From NCBI RefSeq assembly GCF_003259175.1, contig NZ_QGOK01000012.1, positions 1 through 64,000 on the forward strand: a stretch of 64,000 bases of DNA, read 5' to 3'. Positions 40,069 through 49,160 of the stretch are shown here, piece by piece (position 1 is the stretch's first letter; the number at the start of each line of letters is the position of its first letter). The translations under genes were made by a program, and so were the position numbers. The notes beneath the pieces were generated by a model. It saw nothing but the letters and a program-made list of their open reading frames with translations. It was not told the origin of the DNA and searched no databases. This DNA is from Marinomonas shanghaiensis (lineage in GTDB: Bacteria > Pseudomonadota > Gammaproteobacteria > Pseudomonadales > Marinomonadaceae).

Positions 40069-42770
40069 GCTGATAACTCCGCCACTACAGGGATAAAGCG
40101 TTTTAATTCGGGAAGGCAGGAGCCACAATTGGTGCCGCATTTCAATGTGTCCCCCAAAGCCTCGACTGAACAGATGCCTGTCGCAATCGCTTTTTTTATC
40201 TGCTTGCTACCGACTTGATAACAAGAGCAAACAATCTCACCTTTTTCTTCAACATTGGCAGGAATCCCCACCAATATCGCCAAACGGTCTGATACGGAAA
40301 GAGCGGTGTTGATGGTTAGCTGAGAGATCAGCCAATCAGCCATTAATGACTCAGGTTGCGGATGCAAATACATAAGCAAAGTCAGTGTTTGATCGACTAA
40401 CCTAGCCACCCGAATTTGCTGCGTAATAGGATTAGAATATTCCAGCCATTCCGTCTTTTTTACTGCGGCCGTTACCTTACTCTGACCTGCGCCCATCGCC
40501 TTCAAAGACGCTTGCGTTTGCCCTTTTGGCCAAACTACTTCGTAATGAAAACCCTGTTCAGAAGGTATTCGGCACCAATATAAACAGTCAGCTAGGCTAA
40601 GTGGCGTCGCAGACACTATCATGCCATAGCAAATATTCTCGACGGCTTCGAGCCGTACTTGGGCATGTTTCGACTCTGGCTGTCCTGATAACGGATCAAC
40701 CACTTGTGGAATAAGGTTTGATACCACGGCTGCATTCGCAAATTGCTGCGTCCAATGAATTGGTACAAAAACCTGACTCGGCGCAACCGCTCTACTCAGC
40801 TTAGCTTTTAGTAACACTTCACCATACAGCGAAGTAAGACGCACTAAAGCTTTGTCTTTAATACCAAGCTGTCTCGCATCCTGGGGATGAATTTCCACAT
40901 AAGGTTGCGCGGTATGCTTAGCCAATGACGCGGCATCGCCCGTTCTCGTCATGGTATGCCACTGATCACGTACTCGTCCGGTATTTAAGGTAAAGGGCCA
41001 TTCTAGTGAAGCTTGATGCTTCGGCAAACTGGGTGTGATAGCCACAAATCGTGCGCGACCATCCGGGGTAAAAAAACGGCCATTTTCAAACATCCGCTGG
41101 GTACCCTCAGGTCGACCTTTTGGTACGGGCCATTGCACAGGGGTCAAAGCATCGTATTCGGCCTTAGTTATCTGGCTAAAATGGCCAATATCAAAATCAC
41201 GCTTGCCATTATTTTCAAAGGCCGACAAAGCCGCATGCTCCGCAAAGATTTCATGGATACTTTGGTAGGAAAACGCCGACTGAAAGCCCATTTTTTTGGC
41301 GACTTCACAAATAGCCCACCAATCATGTTTAGCCTCTCCTGGCGCAGGCAACAAACCCCGTTGACGAGAAATACGGCGCTCTGAATTTGTCACCGTTCCG
41401 TCTTTTTCACTCCAGCCAGTAGCGGGAAATAACACATCCGCCATAGCCGTGGTATCCGTATGCGCTTTGCAATCACTGACGATTACCAGCTCGCATTTTT
41501 CCAATGCGCGTCGAACTTGAGCGGTATCCGGCAAGCTCACCATCGGATTGGTCGACATAATCCACACGACTTTGACTTTACCCTCTTCAATGGCCTGAAA
41601 TAAGTCGACGGCTTTTAAACCATTTTCAGTGGCCATATTGGGCGCTTGCCAAAAACGCTGCACCAGATCCTGAGCACCTGGTGTGGCAAAATCCATGTGC
41701 GCAGCAAGTTGGTTAGCCAAGCCACCTACTTCTCGCCCGCCCATCGCATTTGGCTGACCAGTAATCGAAAAAGGCCCAGCCCCTTCTTTGCCAATACGAC
41801 CTGTCGCCAGATGACAATTAATAATCGCGTTGCATTTGTCCACACCCGACGACGACTGGTTTACCCCCTGAGAATAAAAGGTGATGGTCTTTGCCGTGTC
41901 CCGCCACCAGCCCACTAATCTGACTAAATCTTGCTCACCGATTCCACAAAAGTCCGCGGTATAAGACAAGTTCGGAGTCGATGCCCTCGCTTGCACCAAC
42001 GCCGTCTCAAATCCGTTGGTATGCTTCACAATAAAGTCATGATCCACAATATCCGCTTGAACAGAGTCGCTTAATAAGAAAGAAAAAATCGCCGCGTCGC
42101 TTCCGGGCTTAATCGCCAAATGCAGATCCGCAATATCACAGGTCGCCGTCTCTCGGGGATCAATCACCACCACCTTCATGTCAGGTCGCTGTTTTTTCGC
42201 GGCGGCAATGCGTTGATATAAAATAGGGTGTGTCCACGCTGCGTTCGATCCAACCATGATCAATAAATCGCAGCGCTCTAAATCCTCATAATTACAAGGC
42301 ACAGTATCAGAGCCAAAAGCACGCTTATAACCGACAACAGCAGACGCCATACACAACCGAGAATTGGTATCCACGTTGGCTGTACCTATAAAGCCTTTAG
42401 CGAGCTTATTCGCCACATAATAATCTTCGGTGAGAATTTGCCCTGAAAGATAGAAAGCAAACGCATCTGGTCCATGATCTTTTACAACTTGAGAGATTTT
42501 TGAACTGACAGTTTCTATCGCAGATTCCCAAGACACAACTTGGCCATTAAGCATAGGAGCCAATAAACGGTCATCAGATTTAATCGTCTGAGCAAGGCTG
42601 CTACCTTTGACACATAAACGACCAAAATTCGCCGGATGATCCATATCACCAGAAACAGGAGGAACACCCTGATTGACTGAGTCCGGAATAGTTAAGTTAA
42701 CCCCACAGCCAACACCGCAATAGGGACAAGTCGTTTTTACGCTGCTTGCTGGCATCACTGTTGTTGTCAT
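40065..42770 (-). CDS. nasA: Assimilatory nitrate reductase catalytic subunit NasA
   Basis: Reduces nitrate to nitrite in the cytoplasm. The protein has 901 residues. An N-terminal [4Fe-4S] site has CPYCGVGC and GRLCVKG (Cys15, 18, 22 and 53). It is followed by the molybdopterin oxidoreductase domains with GSNAAWTHPI and the C-terminal dinucleotide-binding domain with LNTGRVRDQWHTMTRTG. At the C terminus a BFD-type [2Fe-2S] domain has CSCYQV and CGTNCGSC (about residues 845-890), which can accept electrons from the FAD oxidoreductase. It starts downstream of a leader with terminator and hexaloop hairpin. Confidence 0.96.
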   Translation of the reverse strand: MTTTVMPASSVKTTCPYCGVGCGVNLTIPDSVNQGVPPVSGDMDHPANFGRLCVKGSSLAQTIKSDDRLLAPMLNGQVVSWESAIETVSSKISQVVKDHGPDAFAFYLSGQILTEDYYVANKLAKGFIGTANVDTNSRLCMASAVVGYKRAFGSDTVPCNYEDLERCDLLIMVGSNAAWTHPILYQRIAAAKKQRPDMKVVVIDPRETATCDIADLHLAIKPGSDAAIFSFLLSDSVQADIVDHDFIVKHTNGFETALVQARASTPNLSYTADFCGIGEQDLVRLVGWWRDTAKTITFYSQGVNQSSSGVDKCNAIINCHLATGRIGKEGAGPFSITGQPNAMGGREVGGLANQLAAHMDFATPGAQDLVQRFWQAPNMATENGLKAVDLFQAIEEGKVKVVWIMSTNPMVSLPDTAQVRRALEKCELVIVSDCKAHTDTTAMADVLFPATGWSEKDGTVTNSERRISRQRGLLPAPGEAKHDWWAICEVAKKMGFQSAFSYQSIHEIFAEHAALSAFENNGKRDFDIGHFSQITKAEYDALTPVQWPVPKGRPEGTQRMFENGRFFTPDGRARFVAITPSLPKHQASLEWPFTLNTGRVRDQWHTMTRTGDAASLAKHTAQPYVEIHPQDARQLGIKDKALVRLTSLYGEVLLKAKLSRAVAPSQVFVPIHWTQQFANAAVVSNLIPQVVDPLSGQPESKHAQVRLEAVENICYGMIVSATPLSLADCLYWCRIPSEQGFHYEVVWPKGQTQASLKAMGAGQSKVTAAVKKTEWLEYSNPITQQIRVARLVDQTLTLLMYLHPQPESLMADWLISQLTINTALSVSDRLAILVGIPANVEEKGEIVCSCYQVGSKQIKKAIATGICSVEALGDTLKCGTNCGSCLPELKRFIPVVAELSA

Positions 42771-42810
42771 GGATTCTCCTCAACGCTTTACGTTTCTTCA
42801 AAACAAAAAA

Positions 42811-42899
42811 AGGCCCAATCACTTTTTTAAAAAAGTGATTGGGCCTCGTTGCCTTTTGTAATATCTGTATGCTTTATGTGTAAGCCATCGTCGGTCTAC
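42811..42899 (-). promoter_or_regulatory. ANTAR-type antitermination leader of nasA
   Basis: Read on the minus strand. A hairpin with hexaloop AACGAG (GGC 42853-42851, loop 42850-42845, GCC 42844-42842) overlaps the start of an intrinsic terminator. The terminator is a perfect 36-base palindrome, 42811-42846, followed by seven Ts. The two structures are mutually exclusive. A loop A at position 1 and G at position 4 match the ANTAR-target consensus I know. A possible first hairpin (42899-42880, loop GACGAT) is less clear. NasT bound to the hexaloop would prevent termination. Confidence 0.75.
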
Positions 42900-42921
42900 G
42901 GTGCATCAGTGTTTTGTAGAA

Positions 42922-42937
42922 AGCAATTAGCAAGCCA
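42922..42937 (-). promoter_or_regulatory. Sigma-54 promoter of nasA
   Basis: Minus-strand TGGCTTGCTAATTGCT places the -24 GG and -12 GC exactly 10 bases apart and has an exact TTGC -12 element; the -24 element differs from TGGCACG at two positions. Predicted transcription start near 42911, just upstream of the leader hairpins. Confidence 0.7.
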
Positions 42938-43041
42938 ACTTTCAAAAACAACAAAAAATCCTATCCTTCCTTACTCACTGTGGCTCAATTGTTGATTTTT
43001 CCTCGAGTGTCGAAATCATCTCACCATACTTAAGGCTCTCA

Positions 43042-43073
43042 AACAGTGCACAGAAACAGGTTTGTGCACTGTT
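43042..43073 (-). terminator. Hairpin after nirD
   Basis: 11-bp perfect arms AACAGTGCACA (42 to 52) and TGTGCACTGTT (63 to 73) around a 10-base loop, two bases past the nirD stop. There is no U tract. The GTGCAC half-sites could alternatively be an upstream activator site for the nasA sigma-54 promoter, about 140 bases away. Confidence 0.5.
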
Positions 43074-43074
43074 A

Positions 43075-43407
43075 TTAATAGGCCGCGATAAACACATCTC
43101 CCCCTTCCAACTTAGCCTGCCAATGAGGCACATTCACATCTTCTTCTAGACATTGACCCGACGCTAATACAAAGTGATGTTTATATAAAGGACTCGCCAC
43201 CACCCATTGCTCTTGCAGGTGTGCTACCAAGCCTCGCGACAAAACATTCGCCTTGCCAACAGGGTCCCAATTGCCAATCGCGAAGACTTTATTGTCGGAT
43301 TCAGGCACATAGAAAATAGCCACTTGTTCGCCATTGACCATAGCGGCGACTCCAGCTCCTTCCACTAACGCTTCTTGTTTACAAATGAATTTCCATGGCA
43401 TCGTCAT
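43075..43407 (-). CDS. nirD: Nitrite reductase small subunit NirD
   Basis: A 110-residue Rieske-like-fold subunit of NADH-dependent assimilatory nitrite reductase. It shows FYVPESDNKVFAIGNWDPVGKANVLSRG and PLYKHHFVLASGQCLEED, but lacks the full Rieske cysteine/histidine ligands, as is normal for NirD. The open frame begins 21 bases earlier, inside nirB. The ATG at 43407 is 4 bases after the nirB stop, with AAGGTGGG about 8 bases upstream, and gives the family length (E. coli 108). Confidence 0.92.
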   Translation of the reverse strand: MTMPWKFICKQEALVEGAGVAAMVNGEQVAIFYVPESDNKVFAIGNWDPVGKANVLSRGLVAHLQEQWVVASPLYKHHFVLASGQCLEEDVNVPHWQAKLEGGDVFIAAY

Positions 43408-43411
43408 TGTT

Positions 43412-45970
43412 TTAACCCACCTTTGCAATTAACTGCTGCTTTTCCCATTCTGTTGCGGGGCGCATTTGGTCACGCTCTTCAACAAAGACCACATTGCTGT
43501 CATTTCCCTCATAATTCACAAATTGACGAAAGGTTTTGAGTGCTTCTGGATCTTGTAGCGTCGTTTTCCATTCGCATTGAAAAGTATCTACGACGTGCTG
43601 CATACGCGCTTCCAGCTCGGCGCATAAACCCAGCTTGTCGTTAATCACTACCTCTTTCAAATACGCTAACCCACCCTCGAGACTCTCCATCCAAACCGAG
43701 GTTCGCTGCAATCTATCTGCGGTTCTGGTGTAAAACATCAGTACACGATCAATGTATTTCACCAAGGTTTCATCGTCCAAATCTTTGGCAAATAAATCGC
43801 CATGACGAGGCTTCATACCACCGTTACCACACACATATAAATTCCAACCGCCTTCTGTGGCGATCACGCCAATGTCCTTACTCTGCGCTTCGGCACACTC
43901 TCGAGTACAGCCAGATACAGCAAATTTTATCTTATGAGGCGAGCGCAACCCTTTGTAACGATTCTCTAGATCAATCGCCATTTTCATGCTGTCATTTACA
44001 CCATAACGACACCAGGTGCTACCGACGCAAGATTTCACTGTACGCAAAGATTTGCCATAGGCCTGACCCGTTTCAAAGCCCGCTGCGATTAATTTTTCCC
44101 AAATCTCAGGCAACTGCGATAAGGTCGCACCAAACAAATCAATTCGTTGACCGCCCGTTACCTTGGTGTACAAGCCATACGTTTTTGCCACTTGCCCCAA
44201 AACAATCAACCTATCTGGTGTAATTTCACCGCCAGGAATGCGCGGCACAATGGAATAAGTGCCGTCTTTTTGCATGTTGGCAAGAAAACGATCGTTGGTA
44301 TCTTGCAAACTAATGTGCTCTTTTTTAAGCACATATTCATTCCAAACGCTTGCCAAAATAGAACCCACAGCAGGTTTGCAAATGTCACAACCATGCCCTT
44401 TACCATGCTTATGCAACAGGGCTGAAAAACTTTTGATTTCTTCTACTTTAATCAGGTTGTATAAATCTTGACGGGTGTAAGCAAAGTGCTCGCAAAGGTC
44501 CGTGCTAACCTCAACACCCAATGCCAACAGCTCATTGTCAACGACCTTCTTCAGTAACGCTGCACAACCACCGCAACCTGTTGCGGCTTTAGTCACACCT
44601 TTCACATCGGCCACAGACAAAGCCCCCTGACAGACTGCGTCGCTGATGTCTTGTTTGGAGACGTTATGGCAACTACAAATCGATGCCGTTGCGGGCAAAG
44701 CATCCACGCCTAACCCCACTGGCGCACCATCCATGGCAGGTAAAATAAGCGATTGTGCTTGAGACGGTAGATCTATCGCGTTGAGATAATATTGCAGCAG
44801 TGTGTCGTAATAACTGTTGTCACCCACCAAGACAGCACCTAGCAATTTTTTGCCATCTTCTGATACCACCATTTTTCGATAACTTTGGCTGATTTCATCT
44901 TGATAAACAAAGACTTTACAGCCTTGAGACTGGGCATGCGCATCGCCAACCGAGCCGACATCGCACCCCAAGAGTTTCAATTTGGTACTCATGTCTGCGC
45001 CAGTAAAGGTCACTCCTGCATCACCCATCAGATGCCCTGCTGCGGATTTTGCCATAGCGTAACCTGGCGCTACCAAGCCAAAAATACGGTTATTCCACAG
45101 TGCACATTCGCCAATGGCATAAATATCGTCATCGCTGGTTTGACAATGATTATTGACACTAATGCCACCACGCTCGCCCACGCTTAAACCGGATTGGTGT
45201 GCCAACGCATCTTGAGGCCGAATACCTGCAGAGAACAAAATTAAATCTGTTTCAAGATGAGAGCCATCAGCAAAGTTCATGCGATGAAAAGCGCTCTCAC
45301 CATCGACAATTTCTTTCGTGGCAGTGTCTGTGTACACCTTCACACCCAGCCCTTCGATCATCTCTTTCAGAACCGCACCGCCCTTATCATCAAGCTGGAC
45401 TGGCATCAAACGGGGAGCAAACTCCACCACGCTGGTTTCTAAACCAAGGTTTTTCAGTGCATTAGCGGCCTCTAGACCTAATAAACCACCGCCTACTACC
45501 GTGCCTCGTGTCACTTGCTTCGCACAGTCTCTGATAGCATCTAAGTCATCGAGAGTACGATAAACAAAGGTATTCTCACGTTTGTGACCTGGAATGGGCG
45601 GAACAAAAGGATAAGATCCCGTCGCCAAAACAAGTTTGTCATAAGAAAGCGCGTTGCCATTTTGCAGCACCAATTGCTGAGTAGTACGGTCAATCTTAGT
45701 CACCAAGCTATTGGTAAAGTAGCGCACACCATGTTCGTCATATAAAGAACCATCCGTCATGGCTAAATCGGCCGCACCTTTACCTGTGAAATATTCACTT
45801 AGGTGTACTCGATCATAAGCAAGATACGGTTCTTCACCGAACACAGTGATTTGAAAGGTTTCGTGGCCACCTTGAGCGATCATTTGCTCAACAAAATGGT
45901 GACCGACCATGCCATTGCCAATAACAATGAGATGCGGTTTTGTGGTAAGAAAAGACACAGATGACGTCAT
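43412..45970 (-). CDS. nirB: NADH-dependent nitrite reductase large subunit NirB
   Basis: Reduces nitrite to ammonium with six electrons. It has 852 residues. An N-terminal FAD/NAD domain (about 1-400) is followed by a BFD-like [2Fe-2S] domain with CSCHNV and CGGC, then a second CDIC region. The C-terminal sirohaem/[4Fe-4S] domain has CVGSTWC and CTRECAEAQ ligands (about residues 640-690). AAGGGGA precedes the ATG. Together with NirD, it acts after NasA in the nitrate regulon. The siroheme synthase is not encoded in the window. Confidence 0.96.
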   Translation of the reverse strand: MTSSVSFLTTKPHLIVIGNGMVGHHFVEQMIAQGGHETFQITVFGEEPYLAYDRVHLSEYFTGKGAADLAMTDGSLYDEHGVRYFTNSLVTKIDRTTQQLVLQNGNALSYDKLVLATGSYPFVPPIPGHKRENTFVYRTLDDLDAIRDCAKQVTRGTVVGGGLLGLEAANALKNLGLETSVVEFAPRLMPVQLDDKGGAVLKEMIEGLGVKVYTDTATKEIVDGESAFHRMNFADGSHLETDLILFSAGIRPQDALAHQSGLSVGERGGISVNNHCQTSDDDIYAIGECALWNNRIFGLVAPGYAMAKSAAGHLMGDAGVTFTGADMSTKLKLLGCDVGSVGDAHAQSQGCKVFVYQDEISQSYRKMVVSEDGKKLLGAVLVGDNSYYDTLLQYYLNAIDLPSQAQSLILPAMDGAPVGLGVDALPATASICSCHNVSKQDISDAVCQGALSVADVKGVTKAATGCGGCAALLKKVVDNELLALGVEVSTDLCEHFAYTRQDLYNLIKVEEIKSFSALLHKHGKGHGCDICKPAVGSILASVWNEYVLKKEHISLQDTNDRFLANMQKDGTYSIVPRIPGGEITPDRLIVLGQVAKTYGLYTKVTGGQRIDLFGATLSQLPEIWEKLIAAGFETGQAYGKSLRTVKSCVGSTWCRYGVNDSMKMAIDLENRYKGLRSPHKIKFAVSGCTRECAEAQSKDIGVIATEGGWNLYVCGNGGMKPRHGDLFAKDLDDETLVKYIDRVLMFYTRTADRLQRTSVWMESLEGGLAYLKEVVINDKLGLCAELEARMQHVVDTFQCEWKTTLQDPEALKTFRQFVNYEGNDSNVVFVEERDQMRPATEWEKQQLIAKVG

Positions 45971-46042
45971 TATATTCCCCTTGCTATAACCCTTATTGAA
46001 GTAACATGCCTAACGGCTAGCAATGTCTAAGATGATGAAATT

Positions 46043-47284
46043 TTAGGCAACTTGGGCGCAGCAATAGGCTTCACCAAATACCAGTAAATCCAGCATGTCA
46101 GAGACATTGGTCTTATTTTGAATTAACTGGAAATACCAGCTTCCATCGGCCACGTTGCCGTACAGAATGGCGCCAACCAGTAAGCCTTCGTTGACCACCA
46201 GTTTGCGATAATGATTTGCGCCCACATCTTTGAAAAAAATACAGTTATCCTCTTCTAAAGGCTGAATTCTTCCCACTGAAAAAAGGTTGACGCCTGACAC
46301 TTTTAACTTGGTAGGCGTTGGCTCAATAACAAACGCCGCCTCTTCTCCTACCAAGGCTTTTATCAAGACCTTAATTTGTGTCCAAATGGGTGCCACCAAA
46401 CCGAAGGTGTGTTGCTCAAATTCACAACACTCCCCCAAAGCATAAACATCGGGATGAGAGGTTTGCATTTGCTCGTCAACTAAAATGGCCCGATTCGTGG
46501 TCAATCCCGCTGCCTTGGCTAAGGTAATTTCAGGGGAAATCCCTGCCGCCATCACCACCAGACTCACCGCTAACGATTCACCACTTTGACAAACCACATG
46601 AGACACGTTTCCGTCAGCCGCTTGCAAAAAGGACTCAGGCGACTCACCAAGGCGAAACTCAATGCCCATTTGCTCAAGCCTTGTCTGCAACAGGCTGGCG
46701 GATTCTTCGTCTAACTGACGATTTAGCAAATATTGAGCGCGATGAAAAACCACAACCTTGTGCCCACGCTTTACCAACCCCACTGCTGCTTCTAACCCCA
46801 ACAAGCCACCACCAATGACACAAACAGGTTGGCAACCTTGCAGCTGTGTCATGACATCAACGTCATGCCAAGTACGAAAGCCCATTACGTTGGGAGCACA
46901 AGCCCCTTTAATTGACAACACACTGGCCCGAGAGCCTGTCGCTAACACCAATTGATCATAGGCAATTGCCTGCCCGCTTGATAAATGCAGGATTTTCGCT
47001 TCTAAATTCAAACTCATGACAGGATCATTTGAGCGAATCAGTACCCCATCATCTTGCATCTTTTGCGTATCAACTAATGGCATATCCGCATGGGAAATTT
47101 CGTTTGCTAATAAAGACGACAGCATGATTCGGTTATAACCAACGTGAGGCTCTTCTCCTATCAAGAGGATCTGATAGCGATGCCCATACGCTTGTTGTAA
47201 ATCATGCGCCAATTTACTGCCTGCCATGCCTGCCCCCACAATGACGAGACGGCGCTTATCGGCCTGATTGACAAAACTAAGCAT
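46043..47284 (-). CDS. NAD(P)/FAD-dependent oxidoreductase, probable nitrate reductase electron donor
   Basis: A 413-residue flavoprotein resembling the N-terminal half of NirB and rubredoxin reductase. It has FAD-binding VIVGAGMAGSKLAHDL, the NAD-binding VCVIGGGLLGLEAAVGL (about residue 155) and VYALGECCEF (about 285). It lacks iron-sulfur and sirohaem domains. Placed between the nitrate transporter and nirB, it probably passes NAD(P)H electrons to NasA, like the NasB/NasC reductases known in other bacteria. The start is the ATG at 47284, preceded by AAGG at 6 bases and overlapping nrtD by 8 bases; the frame opens five codons earlier at a GTG. Confidence 0.88.
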   Translation of the reverse strand: MLSFVNQADKRRLVIVGAGMAGSKLAHDLQQAYGHRYQILLIGEEPHVGYNRIMLSSLLANEISHADMPLVDTQKMQDDGVLIRSNDPVMSLNLEAKILHLSSGQAIAYDQLVLATGSRASVLSIKGACAPNVMGFRTWHDVDVMTQLQGCQPVCVIGGGLLGLEAAVGLVKRGHKVVVFHRAQYLLNRQLDEESASLLQTRLEQMGIEFRLGESPESFLQAADGNVSHVVCQSGESLAVSLVVMAAGISPEITLAKAAGLTTNRAILVDEQMQTSHPDVYALGECCEFEQHTFGLVAPIWTQIKVLIKALVGEEAAFVIEPTPTKLKVSGVNLFSVGRIQPLEEDNCIFFKDVGANHYRKLVVNEGLLVGAILYGNVADGSWYFQLIQNKTNVSDMLDLLVFGEAYCCAQVA

Positions 47285-48125
47285 TGGCAACCTTGGCACG
47301 GGTCACCGTTTTTTTGCTTTTAACCACCGCTTGAATGGGCTCCACTTTACGTTGCTTCTCATACAAAAAAGTCAGTACTTGGGTTCGATAATCCACGTAT
47401 CTTGGATCATTCGCCAAAGCAAGACGGTCGCGCGGACGCTCAAGGTCAACATGGAGAATTTCTCCCACCGTTGCGGCTGGACCATTGGTCATCATGACAA
47501 TGCGATCCGACAACAACACGGCTTCATCTACGTCATGGGTAATCATAATCACGGTGTTGTTTAAATCTTTTTGGATTTCCATTAACGAGTCTTGCAAATG
47601 GGCGCGCGTCAAAGCATCCAAGGCGCCAAAAGGCTCATCCATTAACAAAACACTCGGCTCCATCGCCAAGGCTCTTGCAATACCAACTCGTTGCTTCATG
47701 CCGCCTGAAATTTCATCTGGGCGTTTGTCCGCGGCATGGGTCATATGGACCAACTCTAGGTTGTGCATGATCCAGTCATGCATTTCTTTTTTCGATTTGA
47801 TTTTACGAAACACCTGCTTAACCGCTAACTCAACATTTTGATAAGACGTTAACCAAGGCAGCAACGAATGGTTTTGGAAAACCACCGCACGCTCTGGCCC
47901 CGGTCCCTTTACTTCTCGGCCATCTAATAAAATGCCACCCTCAGTCGCATCGTATAGACCCGCGACGATATTCAGAACCGTGGATTTACCACAACCAGAG
48001 TGACCAATGAGTGAAACAAATTCGCCCTTCTCAATTTTTAAACTGACATTATCTAAAGCCTTAAACGGACCTTTTGGGGTTGGAAATTCAATCGATATAT
48101 GACTGATGTCTAAATGTGTTGCCAT
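47277..48125 (-). CDS. nrtD: Nitrate ABC transporter ATPase
   Basis: A 282-residue ATPase that powers nitrate/nitrite import. It has Walker A IGHSGCGKST, the Q loop near QNHSLLPW, signature EISGGMKQRVGIARA, Walker B LLMDEPFGALDALTR and the HDVDEA switch. The PW-containing region and C-terminal tail match the nitrate/taurine (NrtD/TauB) class. The tandem ATG at 48131 is one base from GGAG, so the ATG at 48125 is preferred. No NrtC-type fused regulator domain is present. Confidence 0.95.
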   Translation of the reverse strand: MATHLDISHISIEFPTPKGPFKALDNVSLKIEKGEFVSLIGHSGCGKSTVLNIVAGLYDATEGGILLDGREVKGPGPERAVVFQNHSLLPWLTSYQNVELAVKQVFRKIKSKKEMHDWIMHNLELVHMTHAADKRPDEISGGMKQRVGIARALAMEPSVLLMDEPFGALDALTRAHLQDSLMEIQKDLNNTVIMITHDVDEAVLLSDRIVMMTNGPAATVGEILHVDLERPRDRLALANDPRYVDYRTQVLTFLYEKQRKVEPIQAVVKSKKTVTRAKVANA

Positions 48126-48162
48126 GTTCATTCTCCCGTTAGCATTTTTTAGCTATCTTTTT

Positions 48163-49134
48163 CTAGCGAAGTACCTGAGTTTTATCCCAAGAAGCAAAGC
48201 GCTGAATGGTCAACATGACTCGGTCTAACAAATAGCCAATAAAACCAATCATCAATACCGCCACCATGATTCGTCCCAAAGAGTTCGAACTACCGTTTTG
48301 GAATTCATCCCAGACGAACTTCCCAAGCCCTGGGTTTTGCGCCAGCATTTCCGCAGCAATCAACACCATCCAAGCAATACCCAGTGATAAACGCAGACCG
48401 GTAAACATCAAAGGAATGGCGGACGGAATAACGATTTTCATCACATGTGTCATCCAACCAAGACGCAACACCTTAGAGACATTCAGCAGATCTTTCTCAA
48501 CGGCTGCCACACCCACGGCGGTATTAATCAAAGTGGGCCACATACAACACAAGGTCACAGTGAACATGGACGTTAAAAAAGATTTAGAGAACATCGGATC
48601 ATCAGACACATAACTCGCACTCACTACCATGGTCACCAAGGGCAACCATGCCAGTGGAGAAACCGGCTTAAAAACTTGAATCACAGGGTTTAAAGCACTG
48701 TAAACAGAGCGATTTAGACCAATTAAAATGCCCAAAGGAATCGCAATCAGGCTCGCCAAACCAAAGCCAGCCAATACGGTATAAAGACTGGTAAAAATCT
48801 GATCAAAGAAAGTCGGCTTGCCAGTGTAATCCCTTAGCGTTGCAACATAACTTGGATCTTTGGCTTGTCGTTCTGCATTACGTTCTTCTTGTCGCACATA
48901 AAATTTTTCTTCTTTTACACGCTCTCTCTGATGTTCAGCCACAAGGCTGTTCCATTGCTCGTACACCACAACTGGGCCAGGAAATTCTCCCAGTGAGGTA
49001 TGCACTCGGCTCGCGCCGACTTGCCACAACAAGATAAACACTAAAATGCCAAAGACGGGCAGCAAGATTCCCTTAACAGAGAAGGCGCTGATTTTGTCTT
49101 TTAACGCAGCCAAGGTTACGCTTGGTATCATCAT
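48163..49134 (-). CDS. nrtB: Nitrate ABC transporter permease
   Basis: A 323-residue inner-membrane permease with six or seven hydrophobic segments. The BPD-type EAA-like loop is near SKVLRLGWMTHVMKIVIPSAIPLMFTGLRLSLGIAW, and VKPVSPLAWLPL lies upstream. A charged, Arg/Glu-rich insert at about residues 65-95 separates the first span from the rest and matches the longer N terminus of nitrate permeases. Tandem ATGs at 49134/49131 make the exact start uncertain by one codon. It lies 26 bases after nrtA and 37 before nrtD. Confidence 0.95.
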   Translation of the reverse strand: MMIPSVTLAALKDKISAFSVKGILLPVFGILVFILLWQVGASRVHTSLGEFPGPVVVYEQWNSLVAEHQRERVKEEKFYVRQEERNAERQAKDPSYVATLRDYTGKPTFFDQIFTSLYTVLAGFGLASLIAIPLGILIGLNRSVYSALNPVIQVFKPVSPLAWLPLVTMVVSASYVSDDPMFSKSFLTSMFTVTLCCMWPTLINTAVGVAAVEKDLLNVSKVLRLGWMTHVMKIVIPSAIPLMFTGLRLSLGIAWMVLIAAEMLAQNPGLGKFVWDEFQNGSSNSLGRIMVAVLMIGFIGYLLDRVMLTIQRFASWDKTQVLR

Positions 49135-49160
49135 CTTTTTCTCACTTTCTCTTATTTGGT

